Positions 10,854-22,995 of a DNA stretch of 64,000 nucleotides are shown here, piece by piece. The stretch comes from Paragordius varius (taxonomy: Eukaryota; Nematomorpha): NCBI GenBank assembly GCA_964247055.1, contig OZ176058.1, positions 1,674,001 to 1,738,000 on the forward strand, read 5' to 3'. A program made the translations under genes and the position numbers. Each line of letters opens with the position of its first letter. Positions within the stretch are counted from its first letter, which is position 1. Below the pieces are notes generated by a model that had not been told where the DNA came from, did no database searches, and was given only the letters and a program-made list of their open reading frames with translations.

Positions 10854-12610
10854 ATGAGCACAAAAAGAGGTTGTAAATTCAACGATGAATTAATGAAAGA
10901 TTTTCCTTTTATCAAAAAAACGAATAATGAATTGTTAAATGTCTTATATGCGAGGGGGAATTCACCCTAGCACATGGCGGCAAGCATGATATTACAAAGC
11001 ATATGGAAATACAGAAACATAAAAATGTTTAGATATGGGCATTCTACAAAATGAGCGATTTATTTCGAAAAACCGCTTTTGGAGAGGAAGAAAAGAATTT
11101 GGCACTAGCTGAAGGCGTGTTATCTTTTCACGCAGTTAATCAATTCTTTTAGATCTATGGACTGTACCTCACAGGTTATTCGCACCTTATTCAATAAAAA
11201 ATTTACATGTGCCCGTAGTAGGGCTGAAGCCATTGAATGCAATGTCCTTTCGCCACACGCATTTTCTGAAATACAAAAAGATTTACTGAAAATTAATTTC
11301 ATATCGCTATACTTTGATGCATCTCACAAGGAAACAAAATTATTTCCCACTTTAATAAGATAATTTGATCCAGAAACTGGAGTAATTAAAATTTTAGATT
11401 TTATTTCGCTACCCGGTGTAAATTCCGACATAAGTTTTACTTCAATAATGAATATTTTAGAAAATAGTAATTTAAAAGACAAAATCATCGCATATTGCGC
11501 TGATACCATTACGAACTTCGGTGGAAAAGCAAGGAGGGGAACAAAAAATATTTTTCATAAATTACAGATAATCTTAATCAAAACATTATTGGCGTTGGGT
11601 GTGCAGCGCATTTACACAATGCTATTCAAACAGCTGCTGATTTGTTACCCCTAGATGTGAAAAATGGTTACTAAAATAATCTTTTTTATATGTACACGGT
11701 ACGCGTTGAAACGCTTAAGGAATTCTGTGAAAATGCAGAAGTTCAATATCAAAAAATGGTTGGGATATTGTAAAACTCGTTGGTTAGCTCTTCTGCCAGC
11801 TATCGAAAGAATTTTAAAAATGTATGATCCTTTAATATCCTATTTTTTATCATATGGCAAACCTACAACTTTAAAAAAGTTTTTGAAATTAATTCTTCAA
11901 AAATATGGTTAGAGTCCCTACATAATCAAGCTTTTCTCTTTCAAAATGTCATTAAATTGATAGAAGTTGACAAAATTTCGGCAATTGAATTAGTCAATTA
12001 AGTTAGAACTAATTCCAATGTCAAGAAAGGTTAGAAAATAATTTTATACCATTAACCATCCGCAATATAAATAATAAAACAAGGCTTAATAAATCGCCAA
12101 GATATCCTGTACCATATAAAAATGTTTTATACAAACTGTAAAGATTATTTGGAAGACTGGACGACGCAATTCAATGAAATTGATCATTTTTGGATAACAT
12201 TAAAACCAGAATTTAATTGGTGCGATGTTCAAAAATCATTTGATTATATATGTTCCCAAAAATTCTTAGTTAAAAGATATATTAATAATGAAAAACTTAA
12301 ATTATGGACAAAAAAATATACAGTAGAAAAGAAATGGTTGGAAATATTTCATCATTTTGAAGCCAATTATATTACATACAATAATATTTAAAAAATTGTG
12401 GAATTTTCAATATCTTTACCTGGAACCACGTCCACAGTAAATCAGGTGTGGACATCGGAAAAATCAAATTTAAATGTTGAACCTTTAAAGGCCGTTTTAT
12501 CTGTCAAATATAATTTGACAAATTCTTGTGAAGACTTCTACAATATTTTAAAAAATGATGACAATCTGCTAAAACGCATTCACTCAAACAAAAAATACAC
12601 CAAAGAATAA
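10854..12610 (+). pseudogene. hAT-A transposase, broken
   Basis: ATG at 10854 opens MSTKRGCKFNDELMKDFPF. After one frame change comes a BED-type zinc finger, CLICEGEFTLAHGGKHD..KH..IQKHK (10942-11030). Then follow LSPHAFSEIQKDLLKINF, a DDE-region Asp in SLYFDASH (near 11310), AYCADTITNFGGKARRGTKN (second acidic site, near 11495), GYCKTRWLALLPAIERILK (near 11790), and a C-terminal part ending SVKYNLTNSCEDFYNILKN. This order matches hAT transposases of the 'KRxxKF...FGGxxRRG' type found in insects and other animals. Several stops and frameshifts split it (for example near 11030, 11570, 11660 and 11910), so it is inactive. Confidence 0.85.
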
Positions 12611-12654
12611 AATATTTTCTTATATTTATAAAGTTTTTATGTTAAAAAATAAAC

Positions 12655-13480
12655 AAAATTACCTAAAATATTGTATAAGTCTTCATAATTTGTCAAATTA
12701 TATTTGAACACATAAAATGGCACTTATTCAACATTTAAATTTGATTCCTTGTCCTTACTTAATTTACTGTGGAAAAACGCGTTCAATAGCAGTGGTTCAG
12801 GTAAAGATAATGCAAATCCTACAATTAAAATATTATTGTATGGCATAATTTGTTTAAAAATGATTTTTTTAACCATTTCTATCCTACGTATTTTTTTCTA
12901 TTGTCCATAATATAAGTTTTCATTCAATATATTTATTTAATAATGAGACTTAATAAAAAAGTGTCATTGTGCACCGTCTTGTCTTCCAAATAATTGTTTC
13001 TGTTTGTATTAAACATTTTTATATTCTGGCTATTCATTGAGCCTTGTTTTTCTGGATGCTTTATAATATTGCGATTAGGTAATGGTATAAAATTATTTTC
13101 TAACCTTTTACTTGGAATGACCTTTGTCCTGTGATAAAAAATAGGATTCTAGGAGATCACATTTTTATAAATATTTCAATCGCTGGCAAAAGAGCTAACC
13201 AACAGTTCTACAATATCCAAGCATTTTAACATCTATATTTTCCACATCCAGGGGTAACAAATCAGCAGCTCTTTTGAAGAGCGTTGTGTATCCGCTAATA
13301 ATGTTTTGATTAAAATTATTCGCTAAATTGTTAAAAATATTTTTTGTGCCGCTTCTTGCATCACCCAGCGCCTTTTGTGATGATTTCGTCTTTATTATTT
13401 TTCTTCTAGAATATTACAATAACTTCACCCTTTGTTCGTGCACTAAATTTATTGAATAAGGTACAAACAACCTGTAAGGT
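12655..13480 (-). pseudogene. Second, convergent hAT-A transposase copy, partial
   Basis: Read on the minus strand, this repeats parts of the neighbouring transposase: a FNKFxARxK-like stretch near 13450, GDARSGTKNIFNNLANN near 13350, a diverged LGYC..RTRW region near 13215, and NLNVE..FYVFKYNLTN near 12710. It lacks the zinc finger and about the first third, and is more decayed than the plus-strand copy. The two copies meet tail to tail at about 12640-12660. The same arrangement and junction occur in hAT-C, so the pair moved together. Confidence 0.8.
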
Positions 13481-15211
13481 ACAAATTTTTTTATATTTAT
13501 AATGTATTTGTGTTAAAATAAATAAATATTACAATAAATTTGTATAAAAATTTTTGGTTGTACCCCCCAATGACCCCCCCTCTCGGATTTGTCCCGCTTT
13601 TTCCTTCAAAAAATCTGGTCACCTTATGTATGCTATAATTTTAAAGGTTACATATTTCATAAAATCACTATCTCCAAAATTTTTATTAGTCATAATCAAA
13701 AATCGCATTTTTATCCCATATTATGCCAAATAAAGTTTATTACAATAGATGAAAAAGCATCAATAAATTTTTTTGTTTTAATGAAACATAAAAATTTCAA
13801 ACGCAAAATATTATCAACATTTTGATTTTTTCTGAGGGTCTAGAGAGACTTAAAAGAATATAAGCTAAAAAATTGGACTTTTGCCCCGAATTTGAATCTT
13901 ATAAACTTGTTAAAATGTGGAAGATATTTTGGTTAAAAAATTATATATTAATATATTTAGAGTCTACCAATTTAGCCTCTAAAAAACTTAAACCTTCATA
14001 GCAGAAGCTGCAAATAATTTTTACAATACAACATATATATATATATAATAAATATCATTTACATACGATTCGATACAAAAAAAGTTCATCCACTCAGTTT
14101 TTTAATTTGGGAAATTATATGCCCTAAAGCCGGTATTAACAGCCAAAATGGCAAAAATAAATAATCAAGATTTTTGGGTAAAAAAATCCCTAAATCAAAA
14201 TTCTCCTGCATCGAATTGTATGAAAAAAGTGTTTATAAAATACAAATTGGATGTTTTTAAATCATAGCCACCTTGGTTTAAATTATTATTTTCTTTGTTA
14301 TAAAAGGCCTTTATTTTTTTAGGAGATATACTCTACATATAGAGTTATTTATATGATTTTGTAAATATATCAATTCAAATTTGACGTCAAGCGAACTTTT
14401 GGCTTATATTCTGATAAATCTTTCTAATACCCTCCAAAAAAATATAAAATATTTATTGCTAATATTGCGTTTATAATTATCCTTATGCATTCTGGTTCAC
14501 GCGTTTTCATCTTTTTATTGAATTTTACATGACCTAATGTGCTATATGAAATGCATTGATTTTGGCTAATAAATGAAATTTTCAATAATTTTTTTTCTCT
14601 CAATTTAATTGCATATATCATTTTGACATTCATAATCCTGAAGCTTTTAACTATCCAATGATATATGATATTTTTTTTACTCATTTTTGCCGCACAATCT
14701 AATAGCTCTCGTTAATATGAAATCTTTCATTCAAACGCAAAATAATTAGAGATTCTAAAATTAACTTTGTTTAATTTGGGGAAACTTTTAAACAAAAATT
14801 ACAAATGTATAAAAAACGGTATTTGCAACGGTATAATCTATAAATTTTGACAAAAAATAAATTATATGGAAAGATTTTTTTGAATTAAATAACTTTTATT
14901 GGTATTTAATAAATTTTTTAATTTACTAGACAACAGCTTAAAACTTAATTTGGATTACAATTACTATGTTAAGTTTAGCCATTTTGAAATGTTTTATAAC
15001 GTTTTATCGATAGTTTGTTTGTACGATTGGCGTTATATATAACGATTTATTGAATTTGTAGATTACTTCTTATCAAAAAGCCAAAAACTTGCATAAGCTA
15101 AAATTATTTTTTGTAGATAAAATTTTATAGAAATTATCTGTATTTACTTTATTAGTATAGGAAAAGGTATTATATAAAATACATGATCCCTTTCTATATA
15201 AAACCTATTAA

Positions 15212-15433
15212 ACAAGATGTTTCCAACATAAATAACTTCGCGGGCCGCTTTTTCGACTATTAGATTTCATAAGACTGCAAAATGCAATATAACAATTTTC
15301 TACTTGTTTCCACGGTTGGATAGACTTATTTAGAAATAAATGGTTAAGAAATAATATTTTTGCAAATATTGTTTTGGCATATTTTTGCAAATTAGGAAAT
15401 TTAAAATTTTCGCAGGTCGCGAATACCTCTGTA
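15212..15433. mobile_element. hAT-type MITE (GCGGGCCGC family), U1 copy
   Basis: The left end CAAGATGTTTCCAAC is followed by CGCGGGCCGC; the right end GCAGGTCGCGAATACCTCTG is the diverged inverse. It is present at the same place in U2 (25573-25845) and U4 (44512-44784), whose right end GTTGAACACCCCTG is the best preserved. It was therefore inserted before the unit duplicated. Non-coding. Confidence 0.65.
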
Positions 15434-16144
15434 TTAAACACATATAGTATGGTAATAATTTATTGATAATACAAATTATAAAATAGAGCATTTGCCTAAT
15501 ATGGTGAATTGAGATGAGGCTTCATTTAAGAAAATTATAATATGGAATCTAAAAAAAGATATACTTTATGTTGAAATTACAATTTTTACAATAAAAAAAC
15601 TAGCTCGTTTCACAAAAATCTTTGAATTCTTATAAAACTTTTGACATAGATTTTGGAAATTTAAAAATTTCAATATAGATATTTGGTATTAACTCAACTA
15701 AGCTATTAAATAGATAAATATTTGTATATAGTGATATAAATAAAAAATGTAATCATGTGAATTTCTGTATATTGCAACCAAATGCATTTTCAGCTGTGTA
15801 ACCAATGTATAAGAAGCTACCCGATCCTTATTTTGTTTGTAGAGATCAAGAGTATTGTACTATTTATAGCGAAAATTATAATTTTAACAAAAGTTACTAA
15901 AAAAAGTTAAAATATTGATTAACATTCAAAAAAATCTTTTTTAATTTGATTGATAATAATTATATGAATTGTAGTGTTACCAGTTTAATTGATCATTAAT
16001 ATTTTGTTGACTAAAACAAGAGGCTCGCTCAAAAATATAGTAATTTTAAAATAGTAGATCTTTAAAATTGTAGGGAAAAAATTATATAAATTTTATCCTA
16101 TATTGCCAATAATATAGCTGTTTTATCATTGTATTTATATAATA

Positions 16145-16211
16145 ATTAGCACCTAGATTTAGGTATCATACCCTTATTATCATACGATAGGGCTATTTGG
16201 CTTTTATAAAA

Positions 16212-16215
<4 letters not shown>
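16145..16215 (-). repeat. Worn copy of the ATG8-exon-tail repeat
   Basis: The minus strand carries ATGATACCTAAATCTAGGTG, close to the end of ATG8-like exon 3 and its donor at 48435 (ATGATACCTAATTCTAGGTG). Further bases such as GCCAAATAGC match the flanks of the copies at 46.9-47.2 kb. A related copy is in U3 at 29744-29815. It is non-coding now. Confidence 0.55.
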
Positions 16216-16255
<40 letters not shown>

Positions 16256-16259
16256 TATA
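16216..16259. repeat. (TA)n microsatellite
   Basis: A run of TA dinucleotides directly precedes MITE-1; a second run (16560-16589) follows it. MITE-1 copies at 55365 and 63595 are likewise embedded in TA tracts. Confidence 0.9.
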
Positions 16260-16557
16260 TACCATTTACAGTTCAAATTCCCCTTTAACAATTTAAATTC
16301 ACCCTCGAACAGTTCAAATTCACCTAAAATAAATTATGTTTTTTTTTAAACTTTAAAAATTACCTATATTTTTTATATTTAAAAAAGAAATATTGTTTAA
16401 AATTAATATAATACTGAAAAACTAATAAACTATGTCGTAAAAATATAATTCATATTAATGATGAGTTATATTAGCCCAAAACACATAAATTATTTTTAGG
16501 GGGAATTTGAATTCGAGGGTGAGTTTGAATTGTTTAAGGTTAATTTGAATTGTAAAT

Positions 16558-16561
<4 letters not shown>
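16260..16561. mobile_element. MITE-1 copy (TACCATTTACA family)
   Basis: This 302-bp palindromic element has terminal arms TACCATTTACAGTTCAAATT and AATTTGAATTGTAAATGGTA. Each arm contains two or three imperfect repeats of AATTCAAATTCACCCT, reaching about 65 bp. The middle is A+T-rich. The paralogous place in U3 (around 29840) carries a LINE tail instead. Confidence 0.85.
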
Positions 16562-16592
<31 letters not shown>

Positions 16593-17645
16593 AAAAAATG
16601 CTCTATGACTTAAAGTTCCATATTTATGCAGGCAATACATTAATGATATAGCACCCCATATATTAGGATATTCCAACCAATTCTGATTAATTAGATAAAG
16701 AGAGCATATATAGAATTTAGCTGGAAATAAAAGCAAATTTAATTGAAAATAAAATCTAAGGACGAGTTTAGGAATTCATAAAATACTTAGTTCCGGTAGT
16801 CTGCAATTTAGAAAACAAGAGTACATATATAGACGTATTGAGTGATGTAAGTACCTATGATTGTGACATAAAAAAATTTATAAGATTTATAGCCTGTGAA
16901 GGATAACATCGGCATCCTATATATTTATAAATATATATTTACTTTGCGTGATAATTTTTACCTAAAATATTAAAGATATCATAGTGCCCCTCTTTACAAG
17001 GTTCGAAGCGGTGCTCATCAGTTTAACGGCCACATTTTCAAAAAATAAAAATACTCAGAATTAATAAATATTTTATTGAATTTAAAACATGTATCTGAAA
17101 ATAAACTCATTAATTCAATTAAATCCACCATGTTTTCCTACTTATTCCGGGAGAATCAAAATCCAAAATTAATTTTTTGGCCATATAATTAAATGAGTAT
17201 CTTATTTATATTTTAATAATAAAGTGTTATATTATAATAAAACATTAAAGTATTTCATTCAAATTCGATTTAAATTTATTATAAATTATATGAGAAAAAT
17301 TTAAATTAATACCAAAAATTTATTAAATGGGATTAGGTCTGAGTTCAATTTAGATTAAATTTTTAAAGACAAATTGCCTAATATTGATTGATTCTTTGGA
17401 GCATAAAATATTATTTAAATTAAAGTATGGTTACAAAATTTGTAAGATCCATAATCACAATCGTAGGTTATTCTAATCATACTAAACGGAAATGAATTAT
17501 AAAAAAATATTAAGAAATTTATGATGACCGCTATGACCAATATAATTGTAATATAAAATTAAATTTTATTTTTGACAAAGCTTCACATAAATCTATGAAT
17601 TTCGGCAATGAACTAGCTAAAAATGTTAGAATAAATAAATTTTTA

Positions 17646-17747
17646 CAGTCTTTTGTTACTGCCAATACATTTTTCAAATGCGACCTACCGGATTTTTCGA
17701 TTCAAAAATGCGGCCCGCGAAGCCATTTGAGTTGGAGACCCCTGCTT
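17646..17747 (-). mobile_element. Terminus of a hAT-type MITE (CAGGGGTCTCCAAC)
   Basis: On the minus strand the sequence starts CAGGGGTCTCCAACTCAAAT, followed by GCGGGCCGCATTTTTGAATC, a typical hAT-MITE end. The other end is not clear. Copies in U2 (27735-27788) and U3 (31375-31452) show that it predates the duplication. Only one end can be defined. Confidence 0.6.
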
Positions 17748-17802
17748 AGATGATCGATGTATTTGGGACAAAAAATATCCAAAAATGATATATTTATAAG
17801 AA

Positions 17803-18121
17803 CTTTTACAGTAACAGTTGAATTTAAAGGACAATACGTAAAAAATAATATAAAATATACCGACAATATGTAAAAATATAAAAACAAATACTTTTAAAAA
17901 TAACCATACTTTTTTAAATTTTAATTATTCTATAAGTTATCTAGTTACAAATGTAAGACATAGAATTAATTTTACTGTTTATATATGTCTCTATTCCACA
18001 TTTTACTTTTTTAAACATTGAGTATTGAAATAAATCAAGATGTAAATGTGTGGTTCTCTTTTAGAAAAAAATATTTGACTTTATATTTTTACGTCTTGTC
18101 CGTATAATTTCAGTTTTTACT
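17803..18121. mobile_element. MITE-3 copy (TTTACAGT family), U1
   Basis: This roughly 300-bp palindrome has long arms. The left arm contains TTACAGTAACAGTTGAATTT, AATATAAAAACAAAT and AACCATACTTTTTTAAA; the right arm inverts them (TGTGGTTCTCTTTTAG, ATTTGACTTTATATTTTTACG, TGTCCGTATAATTTCAGTTT). Orthologs are at 27827-28148 (U2) and 31512-31820 (U3). Other insertions are at 26107, 45041 and 56056. Non-coding. Confidence 0.8.
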
Positions 18122-18265
18122 TAAATAGCCAAATATTACTTCAAAACACACATCCATACTTTTTAAAACTTATAATTGCGATTAATTAATTAGATAAATT
18201 TGAGTGAATGATTAACGATGTCATTTCTATCCTCTTTTAGTAACTAAAATAGATGGGCTATATAA

Positions 18266-19947
18266 TAGGGTCGTAATTTTGACCCCTTTTTGAATAAAGG
18301 GGGTCAGACTTAGGTCGGACCTTGGACCGACCTAGGTCTTACCATATAATTACCAATAATAAATAACTACATAAATAAACACTTGACTAAATTACATAAA
18401 AAATGTTTTTAAATAAAGTATATATTTTTTTAAAGTATACTTTCACCAATACTAAATTTCTGCAATTAACGTTCTCTCATGGAATCATACATGAAAACTT
18501 ACAGAAAGTTTAAATCATTGAATAAGACTAATGAGAAAATATGGAATTATTTGTGCTCTAATTATTTATCCAAAAAATTATTGACCTGAATTTAATAAGA
18601 TTTAACATTACAAATTCAAATAATCATTTAATATTTATTTCATCCTGATCTTCATCATCACTACTGGATGTGTCAATTTCAACATCCAGCCGTGAGTTAT
18701 ATTTAACGGCCAGCAATTTGTTCAAACGATGTTTATCTAAACGATTGTACTGTATATACTTTTGCATCGAAAAGTTTCTTTCGACTGCATTACTCGACGC
18801 AGGTGCAAAAATAATTTCCATGACGAGTGATTTCTTGATAATCGGTAAATGTGCCAATAAACTTCCAGAATTCATCGACTCTCATATGGCCATATTTTAG
18901 CTTTTAAAAAATACCTGTTTTCGCCATATATTTCAGAAACTGTGAAGATATTTTATCATGAGGACAATCATTATTAAGACATATATATTTTAGAGCATGA
19001 AGTGCTTTTATAGTGTCGTCGCTATTCAAATCCTTCTTTCAACATGGGTACAAACGAGCCAAGAGAACTAAATCCGTTGTCTTTTGCTCTTTACGCCTTT
19101 CAGATTATTGTACTGATTTATTTATTTGATCTCCAAAAAACAATACTTAAACACAGTTTCACATTTCTTCCATGTGTCATATATATATTTGTTATAAGGG
19201 AGGTATCAGCCTCCAAATATCTTTTATAATTGGCTCCATTATGTTATAGATATATTCGGCAGTCATACTAGGATAAGATGTGTCATTAATAAAAAATGAT
19301 TTTTGGGATCTTTGGCCAATAATAATTAATTGTTTGATCCCTACAACTATTAGTAAAGGAATCGACGATAAACGAAATATTATTTTTACATATTCCATCA
19401 ACTTCTATTTTTATATCTTCATAACATAAATCTAGTAATTCATTGGAAATATCTTTTCTATTTGGAATATTCGGTTTAAACTATGAATAAAACTCCGTAT
19501 GTTTTAACTAACTTAAGAGTTGAAGCTTTAAAAATAAATTTTACTAAATGTTTCTGGTTTTAAGATTAAACTTAAAAAATTAAATACTTAGCTTGCTTTC
19601 GACCATCACCTTCTGTCATATAATTTATTTTATGAACTTCTTTTAGATGTTTATTTATTTGGTTTTTATATAAATAAATATATATATATATATATATACT
19701 GTAATTGCGTTTTTTGCATGTAACTTGATTTTTTGATCGAAAAATTTCCACAAGGCTTATTTCAGTATAATTTAGGAAAGAAAAAATGTGTTTTTATGAT
19801 ATTTAGAAGAAAATAATATATATATAAATAATATAATTCTCCTAAAAATTGTAAAATTAAAAAATAAAAAAATTAAAAAAATGGCCTATGTCATTTTTTA
19901 CGTGGTAGGTCATGACCCTAGGTCATTAACTAATGGGCACAACCTTA
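18266..19947 (-). mobile_element. hAT-D element, copy 2, at the U1/U2 junction
   Basis: The left end TAGGGTCGTAATTTTGACCC is preceded by CTATATAA. The right end CACAACCTTA is followed by CTATATATAA, an 8-bp target duplication widened by a TA step. The empty site is visible at 28270-28282 (gagctatataaaagg). At about 1.7 kb the element is too short for a full hAT gene and is an internally deleted derivative. It retains a DUF659-like part and the hATC dimerisation domain. A small palindrome, TAGGTCGG...CCGACCTA, lies at 18311-18335 near its 3' end. Confidence 0.85.
18624..19470 (-). pseudogene. hAT-D transposase remnant (DUF659 part plus hATC domain)
   Basis: The 3' part (18875-18624) is an open hATC domain: LPIIKKSLVMEIIFAPASSN, then AVERNFSMQKYIQYNRLDKH and RLNKLLAVKYN, then an acidic Ser/Asp/Glu tail. 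The SSNAVERNFS..NRL..KL..V..N pattern is the hAT dimerisation signature. The 5' part (19470-19200) shows the DUF659 stretch (FIVDSFTNICRDQTIN, then SMTAEYIYNIMEPIIKDIWR) with a frame change between. The central catalytic region and N-terminal zinc finger are absent, so it cannot be an active transposase. Confidence 0.85.
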
Positions 19948-21348
19948 GCTATATATAAAAGGTTTTTAATAAATGTTAAATAATATTGTCTTTTTGGTTT
20001 TGTTTTATGCGTAAAATTCCATTTTTTTACTGTAAATATTTTTTTGATATATTTTATTTAATATTATTAGATTTCATGATTATACTTAATACAGCAATGA
20101 TATTAAACTTTAATACAATGTAAAATATATAATTAATCTAATTTAATATGATGGGTAATTTATATTACGACAGTATTAAGATGGCAGATTAGATTACGTT
20201 AAAAATTTCTCTTATTCTGTGATGGGGAAATATAAATATTAAATTAATTAAGTTAACCCTAATACAATAGGTATAAACCATATTTGTTATCCACATTTTC
20301 TTTCGTACTAATAAAGGCATTTGAATTCACAAATATCAATATTTTTTTAGCTTTCAAGCGTTAGTCATCATCTATTTTTAAAATTAAATTTTTTGGCTAT
20401 ATAAGCATATATATATTGTAAATAATTATTTTATTCATCAAAGAAGAATTAAAAGGGCGAAGCTATTGCCGAGGCATTAATTAATGATTATATTTTTTTC
20501 GACATTTGGATTTGAATGGGTATACCGGTTTTCCGGAAACAGATCACAAATCCATCACCCTCCATTTTTAAAAATATATAGATTTTGTATCATGCGCTTA
20601 TAAGGCTTAATAAATCATATTTTTAATTCGCAATGCTTAAGATTCATTTTAAAATGGTCTCCCAAAAGTTAATGAAGTGTCAAATGAAATTTAAGTTTAA
20701 TTTAAAATGATTTTTAGATATTTTAATGAAATCACCCAAAAATATTTTACTTTAATTAAATTCATATCTTAATCGATAAAGTTATAGCGTTTAAATTTAC
20801 CTCTTAAAATTCTAGTATTCCTGTTTATTCCCTTATACCTTGTATTAAGTATCCTTAGCTTTAGTTTATTTCATATTTACAACTATTTTTTTCTTTTTGA
20901 TTCTTCAAATCTAATTTTATAGATAGTATCTGACTGAAATAAACCGCGTATTAATTTGCAGATTAAGTAAGGCATATAATATAATTTGTGACTTATTTTT
21001 TCGACAGTGATAAGATTTAAACGACAAAATTTTATAGAAAATAATAGTCTAAATTTTCTTCTTCCATGCAAACTTAAAATACTTCTCTTTAGCCTCAAGG
21101 AATGTCCTTTTTTATCTTGGCAATTGCGATTTAGATAAAAACATAATGAATTATAAATTAGCTAATCTATCAGACGGCTATAGAACTGTTAAAGTGTTAA
21201 GAGTTTAAAATCTATTTATTTTTTGAATATTTTTGTGATTTGAATTACTATAGATGTCATTTATTTTGTACTCTGTAAAAGATCCCTTTGAATTATTAAA
21301 AATTGTTTCTTGATTTTGAGTTAGTATGCCATGATATGACAAGTTTTG

Positions 21349-21614
21349 TCAATCAAAGTTATTTATGAAACTGCCAACAGTCATGTCCGAAATGTTAGAT
21401 CGATTTTTTGCAATTTTTGTTGGACTCTCAGTAATATTTATGCCAGTAGGGACAAAAAACATAAATCGATTCCACACGGAAATATTTTCATTATTTTCTG
21501 GTTTCCTTAAATTGGGATTAACATTAGAGCTCAAATTGTGGAAATTAGTTGGTTGATGTTTAGAGTGTTTTCGCTTACTTTTGTGCTTTCTGTGTGCGAC
21601 ATCGGAACTATACC
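21349..21614 (-). CDS. Terminal exon of an unidentified gene, U2 copy
   Basis: This is the same exon as 8266-8555, starting after TTCTGTTAG. It reads YSSDVAHRKHKSKRKHSKHQ, then a diverged linker, ENISVWNRFMFFVPTGINIT, ESPTKIAKNRSNI and DMTVGSFINNF, ending at TGA (21351-21349). It stops about 13 codons before the U1 and U4 copies because of a one-base shift near the end. Over the 21-codon core it differs from U1 only at synonymous third positions, while the linker has changed freely. That is the pattern left by selection on a protein. No upstream exon was found in the unit. Confidence 0.6.
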
Positions 21615-22446
21615 CTAACAGAATATACAAAAATAATTAAACTGATTGAAAAATTATGTTAAAAGTTTTAAATATATGGTTAGTCCTAGATCAACTTTGC
21701 GAGTTAAAATATGTCAAATATTTTCCATATTAATTAGAGATTAGCATTTCCATTACCCAAATCTGGTTTTGTATAAATATTTTTTAGTTATTATGATTCA
21801 TTTGAAGATATTTAGTTTTTGAATAATATTTATTTATAGTAACTAGAGTTATCAAAAGGCCACCCGTTTTATTATTTTAAATGGTTAAAAGGGAATTTAA
21901 TTTAAATTTGTAGTGCCATGTATGAGAATTTTTGTTTTTTTTACATAATTACTGTATATTTCTCAGTATTTTTATTTAATGTAACCACCTATAAAAACAA
22001 AAAATTTACATGTCAACAGACATTCAAACTAAATCCCAATTTGCCAATTACAGTATGCATATTCATCCTTGCATATTCGATCATTGAAATATATGGTAGT
22101 ATATGGGTAAAAACAAAAAAATATGTTGAAATTAATTAATTACTCTTGTATTACAACATTAATTTTTTATTTAATAATGGCGAATTCGTTTTATAACACA
22201 TGTTACGTGGCCAACAATAATATGAATAGGCCACCATAAATGTATATACTGTGTTTTACCGTTAACACCCCACTACCTTTTGGAATAGTTTTCGAATTTG
22301 ATCATCCTTAAAAATATTTAAAACATTAACTAAAATTATTCAATATACTTTTTTAGTATTTTAGGCGCATTATACGAAACAAATTTAAAAAATATTGTAA
22401 AATCCTTAGCTCAATTTTCGCCGCCATTTTATTTCTTTAAATTTAT

Positions 22447-22995
22447 TTAACACTTTGATTCAAATTGGGATATCTGAATACCCCAAACAATATTTTATTT
22501 GATATTTTCAAAAAATTACTGCAAGATACGGTTCCAATTTATTATGCTTTACTATCAATAAAAATTATATTAATAAGCCAAAATATCTAAATGAAAACTA
22601 GATTTGAAAAAAAATATCGTATCAAACTCTTGAACGCCATTTTACACCATTTTTGCAAAATATCGTGTTTATTTTATTTTAAGCCTAAAATAATGTTCCT
22701 TTTTTGTTAAAATTAAATTTAACATTAATATAAAAAGAGAAGCGGTATATTTTGCATCATTTTTGTATTTTGCTTTGTCATGTTGGCTAAATCTTTACCT
22801 TTGTAAATCTGAATAAGTAATATCAAGTATTTTTGAATCGATTTATTTTTATGTATTTAGGTTCATTAATGTTATATAAGTGCAAACTTTTGCCATGGTT
22901 TAAATTTATTCCATATTTTTTAAAATTTTGATCTTAAACAAGCCTAAGATATCTAACTACCTCGTATTAATAATCGAAGGACTGAAATGTGTTAT
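22447..22995. mobile_element. MITE-2 family copy
   Basis: The left end TAACACTTTGATTCAAATTG is followed by ATATCTGAATACCCC. The right end contains ATCTAACTACC..GAAGGACTGAAATGTG, closely like the right end of the copy at 59891-60375. About 550 bp and non-coding. This position is not obviously occupied in U1 or U4. Confidence 0.65.

Larger units (their letters stand above)
10294..13626 (+). mobile_element. hAT-A transposon, 3333 bp, 8-bp target duplication
   Basis: It begins TAAGGTGACCAGA and ends TCTGGTCACCTTA, with the perfect 8-bp duplication TGTATGCT on both sides (10286-10293 and 13627-13634). The GTCCCGC/GCGGGAC-rich subterminal parts are the only GC-rich ends in the region. Inside are a plus-strand transposase pseudogene (10854-12610) and, facing it, a partial second transposase copy on the minus strand (about 13480-12655). 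Related copies are at 36115-37953 and 40491-43690. The locus in U4 near 40445 is uninterrupted. Confidence 0.95.
1054..18257. repeat. Tandem segmental unit U1
   Basis: This is the first of four diverged copies of one 8-10 kb unit. Its backbone aligns in order with U2 (for example 7460-8560 with 20570-21630, and 15200-18257 with 25560-28270) and U4 (for example 4752-5974 with 34085-35172, 6000-9500 with 35180-39950). It is longer than the others because it carries unit-specific insertions: a mariner-like element, hAT-A, a foldback element and a SINE-like fragment. Stretches with no separate entry (1054-1510, 4752-5300, 5975-6466, 6916-8265, 8556-9942, 13635-15211, 15434-16144, 16562-17645) are A+T-rich backbone in which I see no convincing gene. 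At 6190-6245 there is a small hairpin of two inverted CATTCGAAAG-type arms. Confidence 0.85.

Noticed and set aside
16455-16736. 93-codon minus-strand frame with a [11 protein letters not shown] stretch
   Set aside because: It runs through MITE-1 and a TA microsatellite; composition alone explains it.
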